Under the pieces are notes generated by a model that was not told the DNA's origin, did not search any database, and worked only from the letters and a program-made list of their open reading frames with translations. A stretch of 64,000 nucleotides of DNA from Rugosimonospora africana (lineage in GTDB: Bacteria; Actinomycetota; Actinomycetes; Mycobacteriales; Micromonosporaceae): contig NZ_BONZ01000032.1 of NCBI RefSeq assembly GCF_016862975.1, forward strand, positions 1-64,000. Reading direction: 5' to 3'. Below, piece by piece: positions 40,147 through 49,358 of this stretch. How positions within the stretch are numbered: the stretch's first letter is position 1; each line of letters starts with the position of its first letter. Position numbers and translations under genes: made by a program.

Positions 40147-41574
40147 ATGACAAGCACTAGCACCGCGACTCCGCGAGTCAGGCCGCGCGCCGGCTCCGCC
40201 TGGGTGGTGCTGTCACTGGTGTGTGCCTGCCAGTTCATGGTGATCCTGGACGCGTCCATCGTGAACGTCGCCCTGCCTTCGATCCAGCGCTCCCTCGGCT
40301 TCACACCCACCGGACTGGCCTGGGTGGTGAACGGCTACCTTCTCACGTTCGCCGGCTTCATGCTGCTGGGTGGCCGGGCCGCGGACCTGTTCGGCCACCG
40401 CCGGATGCTCGTCGCCGGGCTGTTGTTGTTCTCCGCCTCGAGTCTGGTCGCCGGCCTGGCAACCGTCGCGGAGGTTCTGGTGGCGGCCCGCGTCGGGCAG
40501 GGAATGGGAGCCGCCATGCTGGCCCCGGCGACACTGGCCGTGATCAACACCAGCTTCACCGAGGCCCACGTGCGTGCTCGGGCGTTCGGCGCGTGGTCCG
40601 CCTCGGGCGGCGTGGGCGGCATGGCCGGCGCGGTCGCGGGTGGTGCCCTCACCACCGGGCTGTCGTGGCGGTGGGTGTTCCTTCTCAACGTACCGATCGG
40701 CGCGGTGCTCATCGTGGTGGCCATGATGGCGCTACCCGGTACGCGAACCGAACGGCGGGAATCCTTCGACCTTGCCGGAGCGGTCACGGGAACCGCGGGG
40801 TTGGCCGCGCTGATCTACGGAGTCATGGACAGTGCCGATCATGGCTGGACGTCCGTGCCGGTCGTCGGGCCAGTCGTGGCGGGCCTGCTTCTGCTCGTCG
40901 TCTTCGCCGTGGTACAGGCGCGTCTCGCCGCGCAGCCGATGGTGCCGCTGCGGCTGTTCGCGATCCGAGGAGTGGCCGTCGGCAACGTCATGCTGCTGCT
41001 GTTCGGAGGAATCACCATCGCGATGTGGTACTTCACGTCGCTGACCCTGCAGAACGCACTCGGCTATGACGCGCTGCACGCCGGGCTCGCGCAGACCCCC
41101 GCGGCGGTGGCGTTCGTGGCGATCGCTCGATGGGCTGCCGCGCTGCTGCCGCGAACCGGTCTGCGTCCGCTGGTACTGGCCGGCTGTGCCTGTTTCGTGG
41201 CCGGGTTCGGCTGGCTCGCGCAGACCCACGCCGACAGCGGTTACGTCACCGGCGTGCTCGGGCCCACGCTGCTCGTCGCGGTCGGCATCGGGCTCACCTT
41301 CCCCACTTTGATGGCAGCGGCGACCGCCGACGTACCCACGGGGGACACGGGGACCATCGGCGGCCTGGCCAACACCGCCAGCCAGATAGGCGGATCGGTA
41401 GGACTGGCGGTCTTCGCGACGGCCGCCAGCGCCAGAGCCGCGGCGGAGGCCGGCGGAAGCTCCTCGGCGGCCGCCCTCGCCACCGGCTACGACCTGGTCT
41501 TCCTCATGGCGGCCGGGCTCGCCCTGGCCATCGCGGTGGTCAGCTTGCTGCTGCCGCGGCGCCGACGCGGCTGA
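40147..41574 (+). CDS. DHA2-family MFS drug efflux transporter
   Basis: 475 residues from ATG 40147, preceded by GGAGGAGG; an ATG at 40117 overlapping the wrbA stop region is the alternative. About 14 helices. Motif LDASIVNVALPSIQRSLGF in helix 1, GGRAADLFGHRRMLVAGLLLF as loop 2-3, and a motif-C-like segment WSASGGVGGMAGAVAGGAL in helix 5 identify a proton-driven exporter. It is co-transcribed with wrbA and under MarR. Likely substrates are hydrophobic drugs or quinones. Confidence 0.88.
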   Translation: MTSTSTATPRVRPRAGSAWVVLSLVCACQFMVILDASIVNVALPSIQRSLGFTPTGLAWVVNGYLLTFAGFMLLGGRAADLFGHRRMLVAGLLLFSASSLVAGLATVAEVLVAARVGQGMGAAMLAPATLAVINTSFTEAHVRARAFGAWSASGGVGGMAGAVAGGALTTGLSWRWVFLLNVPIGAVLIVVAMMALPGTRTERRESFDLAGAVTGTAGLAALIYGVMDSADHGWTSVPVVGPVVAGLLLLVVFAVVQARLAAQPMVPLRLFAIRGVAVGNVMLLLFGGITIAMWYFTSLTLQNALGYDALHAGLAQTPAAVAFVAIARWAAALLPRTGLRPLVLAGCACFVAGFGWLAQTHADSGYVTGVLGPTLLVAVGIGLTFPTLMAAATADVPTGDTGTIGGLANTASQIGGSVGLAVFATAASARAAAEAGGSSSAAALATGYDLVFLMAAGLALAIAVVSLLLPRRRRG

Positions 41575-41676
41575 CCACCGGCCACGCCATGAGCGACCTC
41601 AGGTGCCGCCGCATCCGAACGTGGGCGGGGCATCCCGGTCCTGGGATTGCGATCGGGCGGTGTCATGATCCCGGTC

Positions 41677-42237
41677 ATGAATCCCGACTTCGCCATGGCG
41701 TTGGTCGGCGCGGAGGCCGTCGTCGCCGATCCACTGAAACTGCCCAGTGGGCGTTTGATGGCCGCCGAGCCGCCGGGTCACTTCCCTGCCGGCGAGGTTG
41801 CCCGTTGGGCATTCGCCGAGACGGTCCCGCCGGGCGAGTATCCCGTCGAGGTTCTGCGCGGGCGCGGCGTGGTCATCGCCGCGCGGGTCATCGTCCGCTC
41901 CGAGCCTGTGTACGAGTGGCGGCCGGCTCACGTCACCGGACAGCCGGACTGGGAACACTGCTTCTTTCCGGTCGACGGCGGCACAGCGTCGTTCGGATCG
42001 GTCGAGGTCTTCGAGTCGCTGACCGATCCCGACACCATCGACGACCTCGTCACCGACTTCTCGTTCGGCTTCGGAGAGCCCTACATCACCTATGCCGACG
42101 AGGACAGGGGCCTGAATCTGGTCGGCTTCCACCTTGGCGGAGACGGCCGGTTCGAGACCTGGATCGGCTACACAGCGACCGGCGAGGTGGCGTGCTTCCT
42201 CACCGACTACGGCAACCTGGCCGACCCGGACCGCTGA
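41677..42237 (+). CDS. DUF4241-like protein
   Basis: 186 residues from ATG 41677; an in-frame start at 41647 is also possible. Contains LPSGRLMAAEPPGH near the start, PPGEYPVEVLRGRGVVIAARVIV in the middle and VDGGTASFGSVEVFESLTDPDTIDDLVTDF later. This pattern (product-of-dose motif, acidic, no membrane helix) I associate with DUF4241. The function is unknown. Ends 37 bp before a strong terminator hairpin. Confidence 0.65.
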   Translation: MNPDFAMALVGAEAVVADPLKLPSGRLMAAEPPGHFPAGEVARWAFAETVPPGEYPVEVLRGRGVVIAARVIVRSEPVYEWRPAHVTGQPDWEHCFFPVDGGTASFGSVEVFESLTDPDTIDDLVTDFSFGFGEPYITYADEDRGLNLVGFHLGGDGRFETWIGYTATGEVACFLTDYGNLADPDR

Positions 42238-42274
42238 ACCGCCTGAGTCCAACAAGCCCGAACACGCCGCGTTC

Positions 42275-42311
42275 GGTCACCGTCGCGCGGATCTCGCGCG
42301 ACGGTGACCGG
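42275..42311. terminator. Perfect 16-bp hairpin terminator, 5-nt loop
   Basis: CGGTCACCGTCGCGCG (42275-42290), loop GATCT, exact complement (42296-42311). Between convergent DUF4241-like and FtsX-type permease genes; probably bidirectional. Confidence 0.8.
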
Positions 42312-42315
42312 AGCG

Positions 42316-44568
42316 TTACTCGAACCGGGCATTCTGGGTTGCGGTGATCCGGCTCAGGAACGGTAGACACGCCGCGATGATCGCGACCGAGATCAGTAAT
42401 CCGCCGCACAGAGTCAGCGCGTAGCTCGGATGCGGCAGCACGACGCCGTGGCGTTCGGGTGCGAGTGCCCGGGCGATCGGGTAGGCGACCGACATCCCGA
42501 CGCCGGCCGCGAGCACGGTCGCCGCGATCAGTGGCATCACGGTTTCCAACAGGACGGTGCGATAGAGCGTGCCTAACCCGGTACCGGTGACGCGCAGCAG
42601 CGTGAACGGCCGCTTGCGCTCCACCATGCCTCCGGAGATGGCCACCGCGAGCCCGCAACCGGCGACCAGCAGCGTGACGCCGGCGAGGATGGTGACTATC
42701 CGCTGGATCTCCAGGTACAGCCTGGCGCGCACGTCGCCGACCTCACCGAACGTCATCGGCGTATCGTACGGCGAGATGTCCTCGCGGTAGCCGCTGAGTA
42801 CAGTGCGGACCCGTTCCAGGGTCGCCTGGCTGTCCACCTTGACCATCAGGTCGCTGACCGGTTGCCGCGTCGCATCGTTGGATGTCGCGTGACTGTCCGG
42901 CTTGATGAACGGCAGGTAGTCGTTGAGCGCGCGCAGGTTGTCCGTGTACATCGCGCTCCCGTCCATCAGGACCGCGCGTGCGCCCGCCGGGCAGACACCG
43001 AGCGCCGGCAGCCGCTGCGCGTCGGCGCACTGCACGACCAGCTGTCCGCCCGGCCCCGACATCGGCCCTTCGTCTGGCGGCGGTACGGCGTCGTCGGCCT
43101 GGGATGGTTGGTAGAGGGGGACGGGAACCGCGCCGGGAATCGCGGCCAGTTTGGCCAGCAGCGGGCCAGCCTGAGCCGGCGTGAGCCCGTCGATCGTGCC
43201 CGGGTCCGGCTTGAGCCGATCGCTCTGGAGGAACCCGACCCGCAGGACGTTGCGCAGTGGACTGGTGTGCGTGGTGTCCTGTGAGTCGATTGCCGCTGGT
43301 ACCAGCGCGGCCAGCGCGGTGCCGACCATGACCGCGAGCATCAGCCCGCTGACGGCCCGGAAGGAGGAACGCGGATTGTCGGCCAGCCGGCGCGCGGCCA
43401 GCAGGCTGGACCCACCGACGGTCCACCGAGCCAGCAGCCGAGACGCCATCATGGTCAGCCATGGTCCGGAGATCATGAGTCCGGTCATGACGAGGATCAG
43501 GGCGAGTACGGCCAGATCCGGGGTCCCGCGGGAGCTGCCGGGCGAGGCGAGGACCGGGATGATGAAGGTCGCCAGGCCGATCAACAGCGGGATGACGCGC
43601 CACGAACGGGGTGCGGGTGGCGTGGCTCGCCGGGCGACGCCGAGCGGCGAGATCTGCACCCGGCGCAGGGAAAGCAGGCAGCTGATCGCGGCCGCCGCCG
43701 GGACAGCCACGAGGATGCCCACGAATCCCCACCCGGTGGGAGTAATCGTGTCGTCGAAAAAGCGGTATCCCAGCAGCGGAATGTCTTTGAGCGCAGGACG
43801 GAGGACGGCATAGAGCCCGATACCCAGTGCCACGCCGAGGACCGCGCCGACCACCGCGTCCACCGAGGCGACCACGTTGATCTGCGAGCGTTCCGCGCCG
43901 ACCAGCCGCATCGCCGCGTACCGCTGCTCACGCCGGGCCGCCGCTATCCGCGTCGCGTTGCCGATCAGTACGAGCATCGGGATGAGCAGCACGACCGCGC
44001 CCATCGCGAAGCCGAACTGGTAGAACTGCGACGTCGACAGGTCGTGTGGTGCGGTCTGGATGCGCCCGACCCGCATCGTGCGTGGCAGGTTCGACAGGTC
44101 GGAGGCTTGGTGCCCGATCACGATGACGAGATCGTCCGGGCTCTGCAGGCCGGCCGGACCGATGATTCCGGCCAGGGCGCCGGGGAAGCGGTCGCCGAGT
44201 TCGTCGCCGGGGGTGGCGCGCAGCAGTGTGGCCAACGCGGGGGAGACGTAATACTGCCCCGGTGCGGGCATCGCCGACAGACCCGGCACCACCGACGCGT
44301 GCGCGCCTACGATCGCGACGTCCAGCCGGTGCATGGTCGCGCCGTCGTACTCGTCCTCGCTGTAGTTCCACAGCAGCGAGCCGTGCGCGTCCGTTGTACT
44401 GGTGCACTGCCAGCACGGCTTGCCGATGGTGTCCCGGTAGGCGTGATACATCGCCAGTACCGACAGCAACAGTCCGACGCCGACGGCTACCGATAGCGCG
44501 GTGACCACCAGGCGGGTAAACGCCTCGCGACCGCTGCGCAGCGTCATGTGCAGTCCGAAGCGGATCAT
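42316..44568 (-). CDS. FtsX-type ABC transporter permease
   Basis: 750 residues. One helix near the N-terminus (VVTALSVAVGVGLLLSVLAMYHAY, ~22-45), a large extracytoplasmic domain (~46-200) with CWQC near its start, a first FtsX core (~200-450), a second extracytoplasmic region (~460-620) and a C-terminal FtsX core (RPFTLLRVTGTGLGTLYRTVLLE...). This MacB-like duplicated form works with the ABC ATPase encoded just upstream; its ATG overlaps the ATPase TGA (TGATG). Likely a mechanotransducing exporter of a peptide, lipid or antibiotic. Substrate unknown. Confidence 0.88.
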   Translation of the reverse strand: MIRFGLHMTLRSGREAFTRLVVTALSVAVGVGLLLSVLAMYHAYRDTIGKPCWQCTSTTDAHGSLLWNYSEDEYDGATMHRLDVAIVGAHASVVPGLSAMPAPGQYYVSPALATLLRATPGDELGDRFPGALAGIIGPAGLQSPDDLVIVIGHQASDLSNLPRTMRVGRIQTAPHDLSTSQFYQFGFAMGAVVLLIPMLVLIGNATRIAAARREQRYAAMRLVGAERSQINVVASVDAVVGAVLGVALGIGLYAVLRPALKDIPLLGYRFFDDTITPTGWGFVGILVAVPAAAAISCLLSLRRVQISPLGVARRATPPAPRSWRVIPLLIGLATFIIPVLASPGSSRGTPDLAVLALILVMTGLMISGPWLTMMASRLLARWTVGGSSLLAARRLADNPRSSFRAVSGLMLAVMVGTALAALVPAAIDSQDTTHTSPLRNVLRVGFLQSDRLKPDPGTIDGLTPAQAGPLLAKLAAIPGAVPVPLYQPSQADDAVPPPDEGPMSGPGGQLVVQCADAQRLPALGVCPAGARAVLMDGSAMYTDNLRALNDYLPFIKPDSHATSNDATRQPVSDLMVKVDSQATLERVRTVLSGYREDISPYDTPMTFGEVGDVRARLYLEIQRIVTILAGVTLLVAGCGLAVAISGGMVERKRPFTLLRVTGTGLGTLYRTVLLETVMPLIAATVLAAGVGMSVAYPIARALAPERHGVVLPHPSYALTLCGGLLISVAIIAACLPFLSRITATQNARFE

Positions 44569-45242
44569 CAGACCTGTACTCCCGATGCGATGACCTGCCC
44601 GTCGCGGACCGTGATCTGCCGGTCGGCGTGGGACGCGACCCGGGCGTCGTGGGTGACGAGGATGACCGCCGTGCCTTCTGCCCGGACCGTGTCCACCATC
44701 AGGTCCATCACCTTCTCGCCGGTGAGCGAGTCGAGCGCGCCGGTCGGTTCGTCGGCGAACAGCACCTTCGGCCCGGTGACCAGCGCCCGGCCCACGGCGA
44801 CCCGCTGTGCCTGGCCGCCGGACAGCTCACCGGTGCGCCGATCTTCGAGGCCGGCCAGCTCCAGGCGCGGGAACCAGGACCTGGCCCGCGCATAGGCGGT
44901 ACCTCGGCGCATCCCGGCCAGCAGCAACGGCAGCGCGACGTTGTCGACCGCGGTCAGTTCCGGTACGAGCTCGCCGAACTGGAACACGAACCCGAAGTCG
45001 GTCCGGCGTAGCCGGGTGCGCTCCCGGTCGGACATGGTGTCCAATCGTCTCGCGTCGAACGTCACGGTGCCGCTGTCCGGCGCGAAGATGCCGGCCAGGC
45101 AGTGCAGCAACGTCGACTTGCCGGATCCGCTCGGCCCCATCACGGCAAGGATCTCGCCGGGTTCGAGCGACATGCTGGCGCCATGGAGCGCGACCGTGGC
45201 GCCAAAGGACTTGGTGAGGTTGTCCGCGGACAGGATGGTCAT
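44568..45242 (-). CDS. ABC transporter ATP-binding protein (LolD/MacB type)
   Basis: 224 residues from ATG 45242, which overlaps the padR stop (ATGA). Walker A GPSGSGKSTLLHC (~36-48), Q-loop DFGFVFQFGELVPEL, signature LSGGQAQRVAVGRAL, Walker B VLFADEPTGALD, switch His in VTHDARVA. Powers the FtsX permease encoded downstream. Full coupling by stop-start overlaps makes padR-ATPase-permease a single operon. Confidence 0.92.
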   Translation of the reverse strand: MTILSADNLTKSFGATVALHGASMSLEPGEILAVMGPSGSGKSTLLHCLAGIFAPDSGTVTFDARRLDTMSDRERTRLRRTDFGFVFQFGELVPELTAVDNVALPLLLAGMRRGTAYARARSWFPRLELAGLEDRRTGELSGGQAQRVAVGRALVTGPKVLFADEPTGALDSLTGEKVMDLMVDTVRAEGTAVILVTHDARVASHADRQITVRDGQVIASGVQV

Positions 45243-45766
45243 CGGCTGATCTCGTCTCGGAGTTGGTCGAGCCGGGCCGCGGTCATGTCGATCCAGCGCA
45301 GGTCGGCTTCGAGGTGGAAGAGGCCGTAATCGGCCAGCATGGTCCGGCTCAGCGGGCCGGCCTTGCGCATCGTGGTGAGTTCGCGCATCCGCTCGAGGTG
45401 AGCGTCGCGCTGGACGTCCAGGTACCGTGCGGCAGGACGGTCGGACAGCAGGGCCAGGACGACCTTGACGAAGAGGGTGGCCTGCAGCATCGGCTCCGGC
45501 CGCTCGGGCTCGGACAACCACGTCTCGACCTGGGCGACGCCGGTCTCGGTGATCATGTACTGCTTGCGGTCGGGACCGCCGCCCGGGCTAGCGCCGAGCA
45601 CCTGGATCTGCCCGTCGCGCTCCAGCCGGTTGAGCGTGCCGTAGAGCTGGCCGAAGGACAGCAGCCGCCCGTTGTCGGCGAACAGTGTGTCGTAGGAGCG
45701 CTTGAGTTCGTAGCCGTGGCTCGGCTCGGGTTCGAGCAGGCCGAGGAGGGTCGTGGGGATGTTCAC
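45239..45766 (-). CDS. PadR-family regulator of the ABC operon
   Basis: 175 residues. Winged helix: TTLLGLLEPEPSHGYELKRSYDTLFADNGRLLSFGQLYGTLNRLERDGQIQVLG (~5-58) plus wing KQYMITETG. A long C-terminal helical domain (VKVVLALLSDRPAARYLDVQRDAHLERMRELTTMRK) marks a full-length PadR. First gene of the operon with the ABC transporter. An inverted repeat TATCACC-N16-GGTGATA at 45788-45817 sits upstream and is its probable autoregulatory operator. Similar LadR/LstR-type circuits respond to membrane-active drugs. Confidence 0.88.
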   Translation of the reverse strand: MNIPTTLLGLLEPEPSHGYELKRSYDTLFADNGRLLSFGQLYGTLNRLERDGQIQVLGASPGGGPDRKQYMITETGVAQVETWLSEPERPEPMLQATLFVKVVLALLSDRPAARYLDVQRDAHLERMRELTTMRKAGPLSRTMLADYGLFHLEADLRWIDMTAARLDQLRDEISR

Positions 45767-45787
45767 TCAAGCACCTTAAGTCTGCGG

Positions 45788-45817
45788 TATCACCCGAGAG
45801 AATACCCTGAGGTGATA
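45788..45817. promoter_or_regulatory. PadR operator: TATCACC-N16-GGTGATA
   Basis: Perfect 7-bp arms 45788-45794 and 45811-45817, with nested GGTAT/ATACC (45786-45790, 45802-45806), 22-50 bp upstream of the padR start. Confidence 0.55.
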
Positions 45818-45900
45818 GTTCCGGGGCTTCTCCGGGGAAACCCTTATATCGGCTACTCGCGTGACGATCTCAAACCGATCGGCGGATCCACGCTCGCTGC

Positions 45901-45906
45901 TAGCCT
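45901..45906 (+). promoter_or_regulatory. -10 box TAGCCT before the TMEM175-like gene
   Basis: TAGCCT ends 6 nt before the ATG at 45913 (a GTG lies at 45907). No Shine-Dalgarno, so leaderless expression is likely. No good -35. Confidence 0.4.
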
Positions 45907-45912
45907 GTGGCA

Positions 45913-46602
45913 ATGCCCGCAGCACCCGAGGAGGTCGAGCCGAGCGGCTCCGATCTCCGGCCGGGCGAAACCGACAGGCTGAAGGCATTCAGCGACGGCG
46001 TCTTCGCTATCGTCATCACCCTGCTGGTGTTGGACTTGCGGGTACCGGAATTCCAGAAGGGCGAACTGTTCGGGTCACTCCTCGAGGAGGCTCCGTCTCT
46101 TTTCGCGTTCGTGGTGTCGTTCGTCTACATCGGCGTGCTCTGGCTCAACCACCACTCGCTGCTTCGGCTGATCCGTGGCACCACCTTCGCGATTAACTGG
46201 ATCAATCTCGGCATCCTCTTCGGCGTAGTCATCATTCCTTTTCCCACCGCGGTCCTGGCCTCGGCGCTCGCCAAGGGTGGCACCCACGACCTGCGGGTGG
46301 CCGTGGTCATGTACGCGCTCGCGGCGGCTCTGATGTCGTCGCCCTGGCTGGTGTTCTTCGTCTACCTACATCGCCATCCGGCGCTGCGCGCGGAACACGT
46401 CGGCGCCGACCAGGTCCGTGCGCAGCAGTACCGACCGATCACCGGTATCGTCCTCTACGGCTTCACCGGGCTGCTCGGCTGGATCGCGTACCCGCTGATC
46501 GGACTGGCCGGAATCGTCGTGATGATCATCTTTCACGGCCTCACCAGCGAAGGCATTTCCACAAGGCCGCTCCGCTGGGTGCGGTCGGGCCGTCGACGAT
46601 AA
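45913..46602 (+). CDS. TMEM175-family (DUF1211) potassium channel-like protein
   Basis: 229 residues with six helices. The family signature in helix 1 is intact: DRLKAFSDGVFAIVITLLVLDL (~22-43; FSDGVFAI-T-L), where the Ile/Leu forms the hydrophobic pore constriction in known bacterial TMEM175. SFVYIGVLWLNHHSLLRLI follows in helix 3. Bacterial members are six-helix tetramers conducting K+. It sits alone between the PadR-ABC operon and cytochrome bd genes. Length matches single-repeat bacterial members. Confidence 0.87.
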   Translation: MPAAPEEVEPSGSDLRPGETDRLKAFSDGVFAIVITLLVLDLRVPEFQKGELFGSLLEEAPSLFAFVVSFVYIGVLWLNHHSLLRLIRGTTFAINWINLGILFGVVIIPFPTAVLASALAKGGTHDLRVAVVMYALAAALMSSPWLVFFVYLHRHPALRAEHVGADQVRAQQYRPITGIVLYGFTGLLGWIAYPLIGLAGIVVMIIFHGLTSEGISTRPLRWVRSGRRR

Positions 46603-46658
46603 GTGGCTGGGTATCGGCTCGGCGCGAGGTCTCTTGTCGGATCCAGAGTCGGTGAATC

Positions 46659-47837
46659 TCACCCCCCGCGCTTGCGCCGGGCGAACGGGCGGCGGACCAG
46701 TTCGACCACCACCACGACGACCAGCAGTGCGCCGATCACCTTGGCGCCCAACGACGGGGGCGGCGCCTCCTCGGTACGCTCCGGCCGGTCCTCACGGGTG
46801 AGAGCCGCGCGCAACTGCGAACTGCTGGACTCACCGAGCAGACCGTGCTGTTGCAGCCAGTACAGCAACGCGAAGGCGGGCAACACGAGCACCGTTACCA
46901 GGACCGCCGTCACGATCTCGGTGACCATCGTACCGGTGGGTGCCGCCGCTTGGCGGAGGGTCAGCGTGGTCGGCAACAGGTACGGGTACTGCGCCACCGC
47001 CCATCCCCAGACGGCGGTGACGACGGTGACGGCGGCCACCGCGGGCAGCAGAAGCAGTGCCCGGCGCGCCACGATCAGCACCAGCGCGGCGGTTCCCGCG
47101 ACGACGGAAATGATGATCAGCGGCAGCGCGCGGTGGGTCAGGCCGTGGAAGACGTACGGTGCCTGCCGGTGCATGACCACGAGGTTGGCAAGCGCGACCA
47201 GTCCACTGACCGCGCCGGCGATGCCGGCCCTGATGGCGAAGTACCGGGTGAGGTCGGGCCTGCCGCGGCGGTGCGCGTCGCGCACCAGGTAGACGGCCGC
47301 GATGTAGGCGCAGGCGGTGACGGCCAGCGCACCGGTCAGCAGTGCCGTGGCCGATGTCCACGCCGCGAGCCTGTTTCCGGTCTCGCCGACTCGTACCGCG
47401 CCGCTGGCGATGGCGCCGACCACGGTACCCAGAAAGAACGGCGTCATCAGCGACGAGGCCGCGAACATCACGCCGTACAACTGCTGGACCCGCTCGCTGC
47501 GGGCGCTGTGCCGGAAGGCGAACCCGACGCCGCGGAAGAAGATGCCCAGCAGCGAGAAGTTCAGCGGCACGAACAGGACGGTCATGATGGTCCCGAACCC
47601 GGGCGGGAAGGCCGACCAGAGTACGACCAGCATCAGCACCAGCCAGACGTGGTTGGCCTCCCACACCGGGGTGACGGACTCGTCGATGTGGGCCCGGGGT
47701 CCGGTGCCCCGCCGGGTGCCGCCCGCGAGCATGTCCCAGATACCGCCGCCGAAGTCGGCACCGGCGAACAGGGCGTAGGCGGTGACGGCCACGAACATGA
47801 TGGCAGCCACGGTCAGGGCCAACGGGCTGGGAGCCAC
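46659..47837 (-). CDS. cydB: Cytochrome bd-type quinol oxidase subunit II
   Basis: 392 residues from GTG 47837, directly abutting the cydA stop. Start LTVAAIMFVAVTAYALFAGADFGGGIWDMLAG is diagnostic (GADFGGG-WD), followed by DESVTPVWEANHVWLVLMLVVLWSAFPPGF. Nine hydrophobic helices and a basic tail (RRPFARRKRGG) are seen. It pairs with CydA in the membrane to reduce oxygen with quinol electrons. No cydDC genes follow in the window. Confidence 0.93.
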   Translation of the reverse strand: MAPSPLALTVAAIMFVAVTAYALFAGADFGGGIWDMLAGGTRRGTGPRAHIDESVTPVWEANHVWLVLMLVVLWSAFPPGFGTIMTVLFVPLNFSLLGIFFRGVGFAFRHSARSERVQQLYGVMFAASSLMTPFFLGTVVGAIASGAVRVGETGNRLAAWTSATALLTGALAVTACAYIAAVYLVRDAHRRGRPDLTRYFAIRAGIAGAVSGLVALANLVVMHRQAPYVFHGLTHRALPLIIISVVAGTAALVLIVARRALLLLPAVAAVTVVTAVWGWAVAQYPYLLPTTLTLRQAAAPTGTMVTEIVTAVLVTVLVLPAFALLYWLQQHGLLGESSSSQLRAALTREDRPERTEEAPPPSLGAKVIGALLVVVVVVELVRRPFARRKRGG

Positions 47838-49217
47838 TCAGGTCTCCTGGCGGCCGGCGGGTGCGTACGGCACGTCCTGGGCGTCCTCGATCTCCGGCTT
47901 CTCGCGCCGCCACCGGTGGCTCAGCAACACCGGGGTGCCGATGGACACGAAGGTCATCACGAGGTACACCGCCAGAACCCAGCCCAGTGTGACGGGTACG
48001 CCGTGCGCCGTGGTGACCGCGTCGTTCACCCGCTGTACCTGGTAGATCATCCATGGTTGCCGGCCGACCTCGGTGACGATCCAGCCGCACTCCATCGCCG
48101 CGACCGACGCCAACCCGGACAGGGCGATCGGCGCCAGGAACCAGCGGGTGGTCAGCACCCGGCGGTGGAAGTACCAGTGCCATGCCTGCCAGGCCACCAA
48201 CGCCATCAGGATCGTGCCGACGCCCACCATGAGGTCGAAGGACAGGTGGATGAGGTTGGCCAGCGGGGGCCGCTCGGATGCCGGAACCGTGTCCCAGCCG
48301 ATGACTTTCGCGTCGGGGTCGAAGTCGACCAGGATCGAGTCCAGTTTCGGGACGCCGACACCGAAGTACACGTGGCCGTTCCACCAGATGCCGCCGAGCC
48401 ACTCGGTGACTCCCCGGCCGGTGTGCGGCACGAGTTCCATGACCGCGAACTTGACCGGCTGCTGGGCGGCGATCGCGCGGGCCGCGTAGTCGCCGACGCC
48501 GACCTGCAACGGGGTGGCGATGCCGGCGATCGTGAACGGAACGAGGAATCCCAGCCGGTGGTACCGGTCCCGGCGTCCGCGCAGCATCCCCACCGCGTAC
48601 ACGCCGGCGAAGACGAACCCGGTGACCATGTAGGCGGCCAGGATCATGTGCGGTACCTCGTAGGCGGTGGCCCGGTTGAAGAACACCGCGATCGGATCGA
48701 TGGAGACCACCCGCCCGTCCCGGAGCGTGAACCCCCGGGGCTGGTTCATCCAGGAGTTGACGGACACCACCGCCCACGCGCCGAAGACCCCCGCCGCGGC
48801 CACCGGGAGGCCGGTGCACCAGTGCAGCCAGGGTTTGAGGCGGCGCCAGCCGTACAGGTACACGGAGACGAACGCCGCCTCGACGAAGAACCAGACTCCC
48901 TCGATGCTGAACCCGATTCCCATGGCTGAGCCGAACCGGCTCATCAGCCGCGGCCACAGCAGCCCCATCTCGTATGACAGAACGGTGCCGGACACGGCGC
49001 CGACCGCGAACAGCAGAGCGACGACCTTCGACCACCGGCGGGCGAGCAGCAGGGCCGACGGGTCGTCGCGGCGGATGCCGATCCACTCGGCGGCCAGCAT
49101 CACGGTCGGCGCGGCGACGCCGAAGCAGGCCAGGATGATGTGGAAGCCGAGTGAGGAGCCCATCTGGACGCGGGCGGGCACGACGTCCGCCGCCAACGCG
49201 CATACACCGCAGGCCAT
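47838..49217 (-). CDS. cydA: Cytochrome bd-type quinol oxidase subunit I
   Basis: 459 residues from ATG 49217, with AAAGGAGG at good spacing. Haem-ligand His in SSLGFHIILACFG; the GRQPW segment (TEVGRQPWMIYQVQRVNDAVT) and VNSWMNQPRGF typical of CydA are present. The quinol loop is of the short type. The protein ends LSHRWRREKPEIEDAQDVPYAP. Terminal oxidase with high oxygen affinity, useful under microaerobic or nitrosative stress. Operon with cydB; divergent from a small membrane-protein gene. Confidence 0.93.
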   Translation of the reverse strand: MACGVCALAADVVPARVQMGSSLGFHIILACFGVAAPTVMLAAEWIGIRRDDPSALLLARRWSKVVALLFAVGAVSGTVLSYEMGLLWPRLMSRFGSAMGIGFSIEGVWFFVEAAFVSVYLYGWRRLKPWLHWCTGLPVAAAGVFGAWAVVSVNSWMNQPRGFTLRDGRVVSIDPIAVFFNRATAYEVPHMILAAYMVTGFVFAGVYAVGMLRGRRDRYHRLGFLVPFTIAGIATPLQVGVGDYAARAIAAQQPVKFAVMELVPHTGRGVTEWLGGIWWNGHVYFGVGVPKLDSILVDFDPDAKVIGWDTVPASERPPLANLIHLSFDLMVGVGTILMALVAWQAWHWYFHRRVLTTRWFLAPIALSGLASVAAMECGWIVTEVGRQPWMIYQVQRVNDAVTTAHGVPVTLGWVLAVYLVMTFVSIGTPVLLSHRWRREKPEIEDAQDVPYAPAGRQET

Positions 49218-49358
49218 CGCCGCCTCCTTTCTCGGCCCAGCGGTTGCCCCTTCCCGGATTCCGCGCTTTGTCACGCATCTTCGGCGTGTCTTCGGGCAAT
49301 CGCAGCGGACGGACGTGAACGGCGGGGCGGGCCCGTGGCACCGGAGGGGTGAGCGCAC

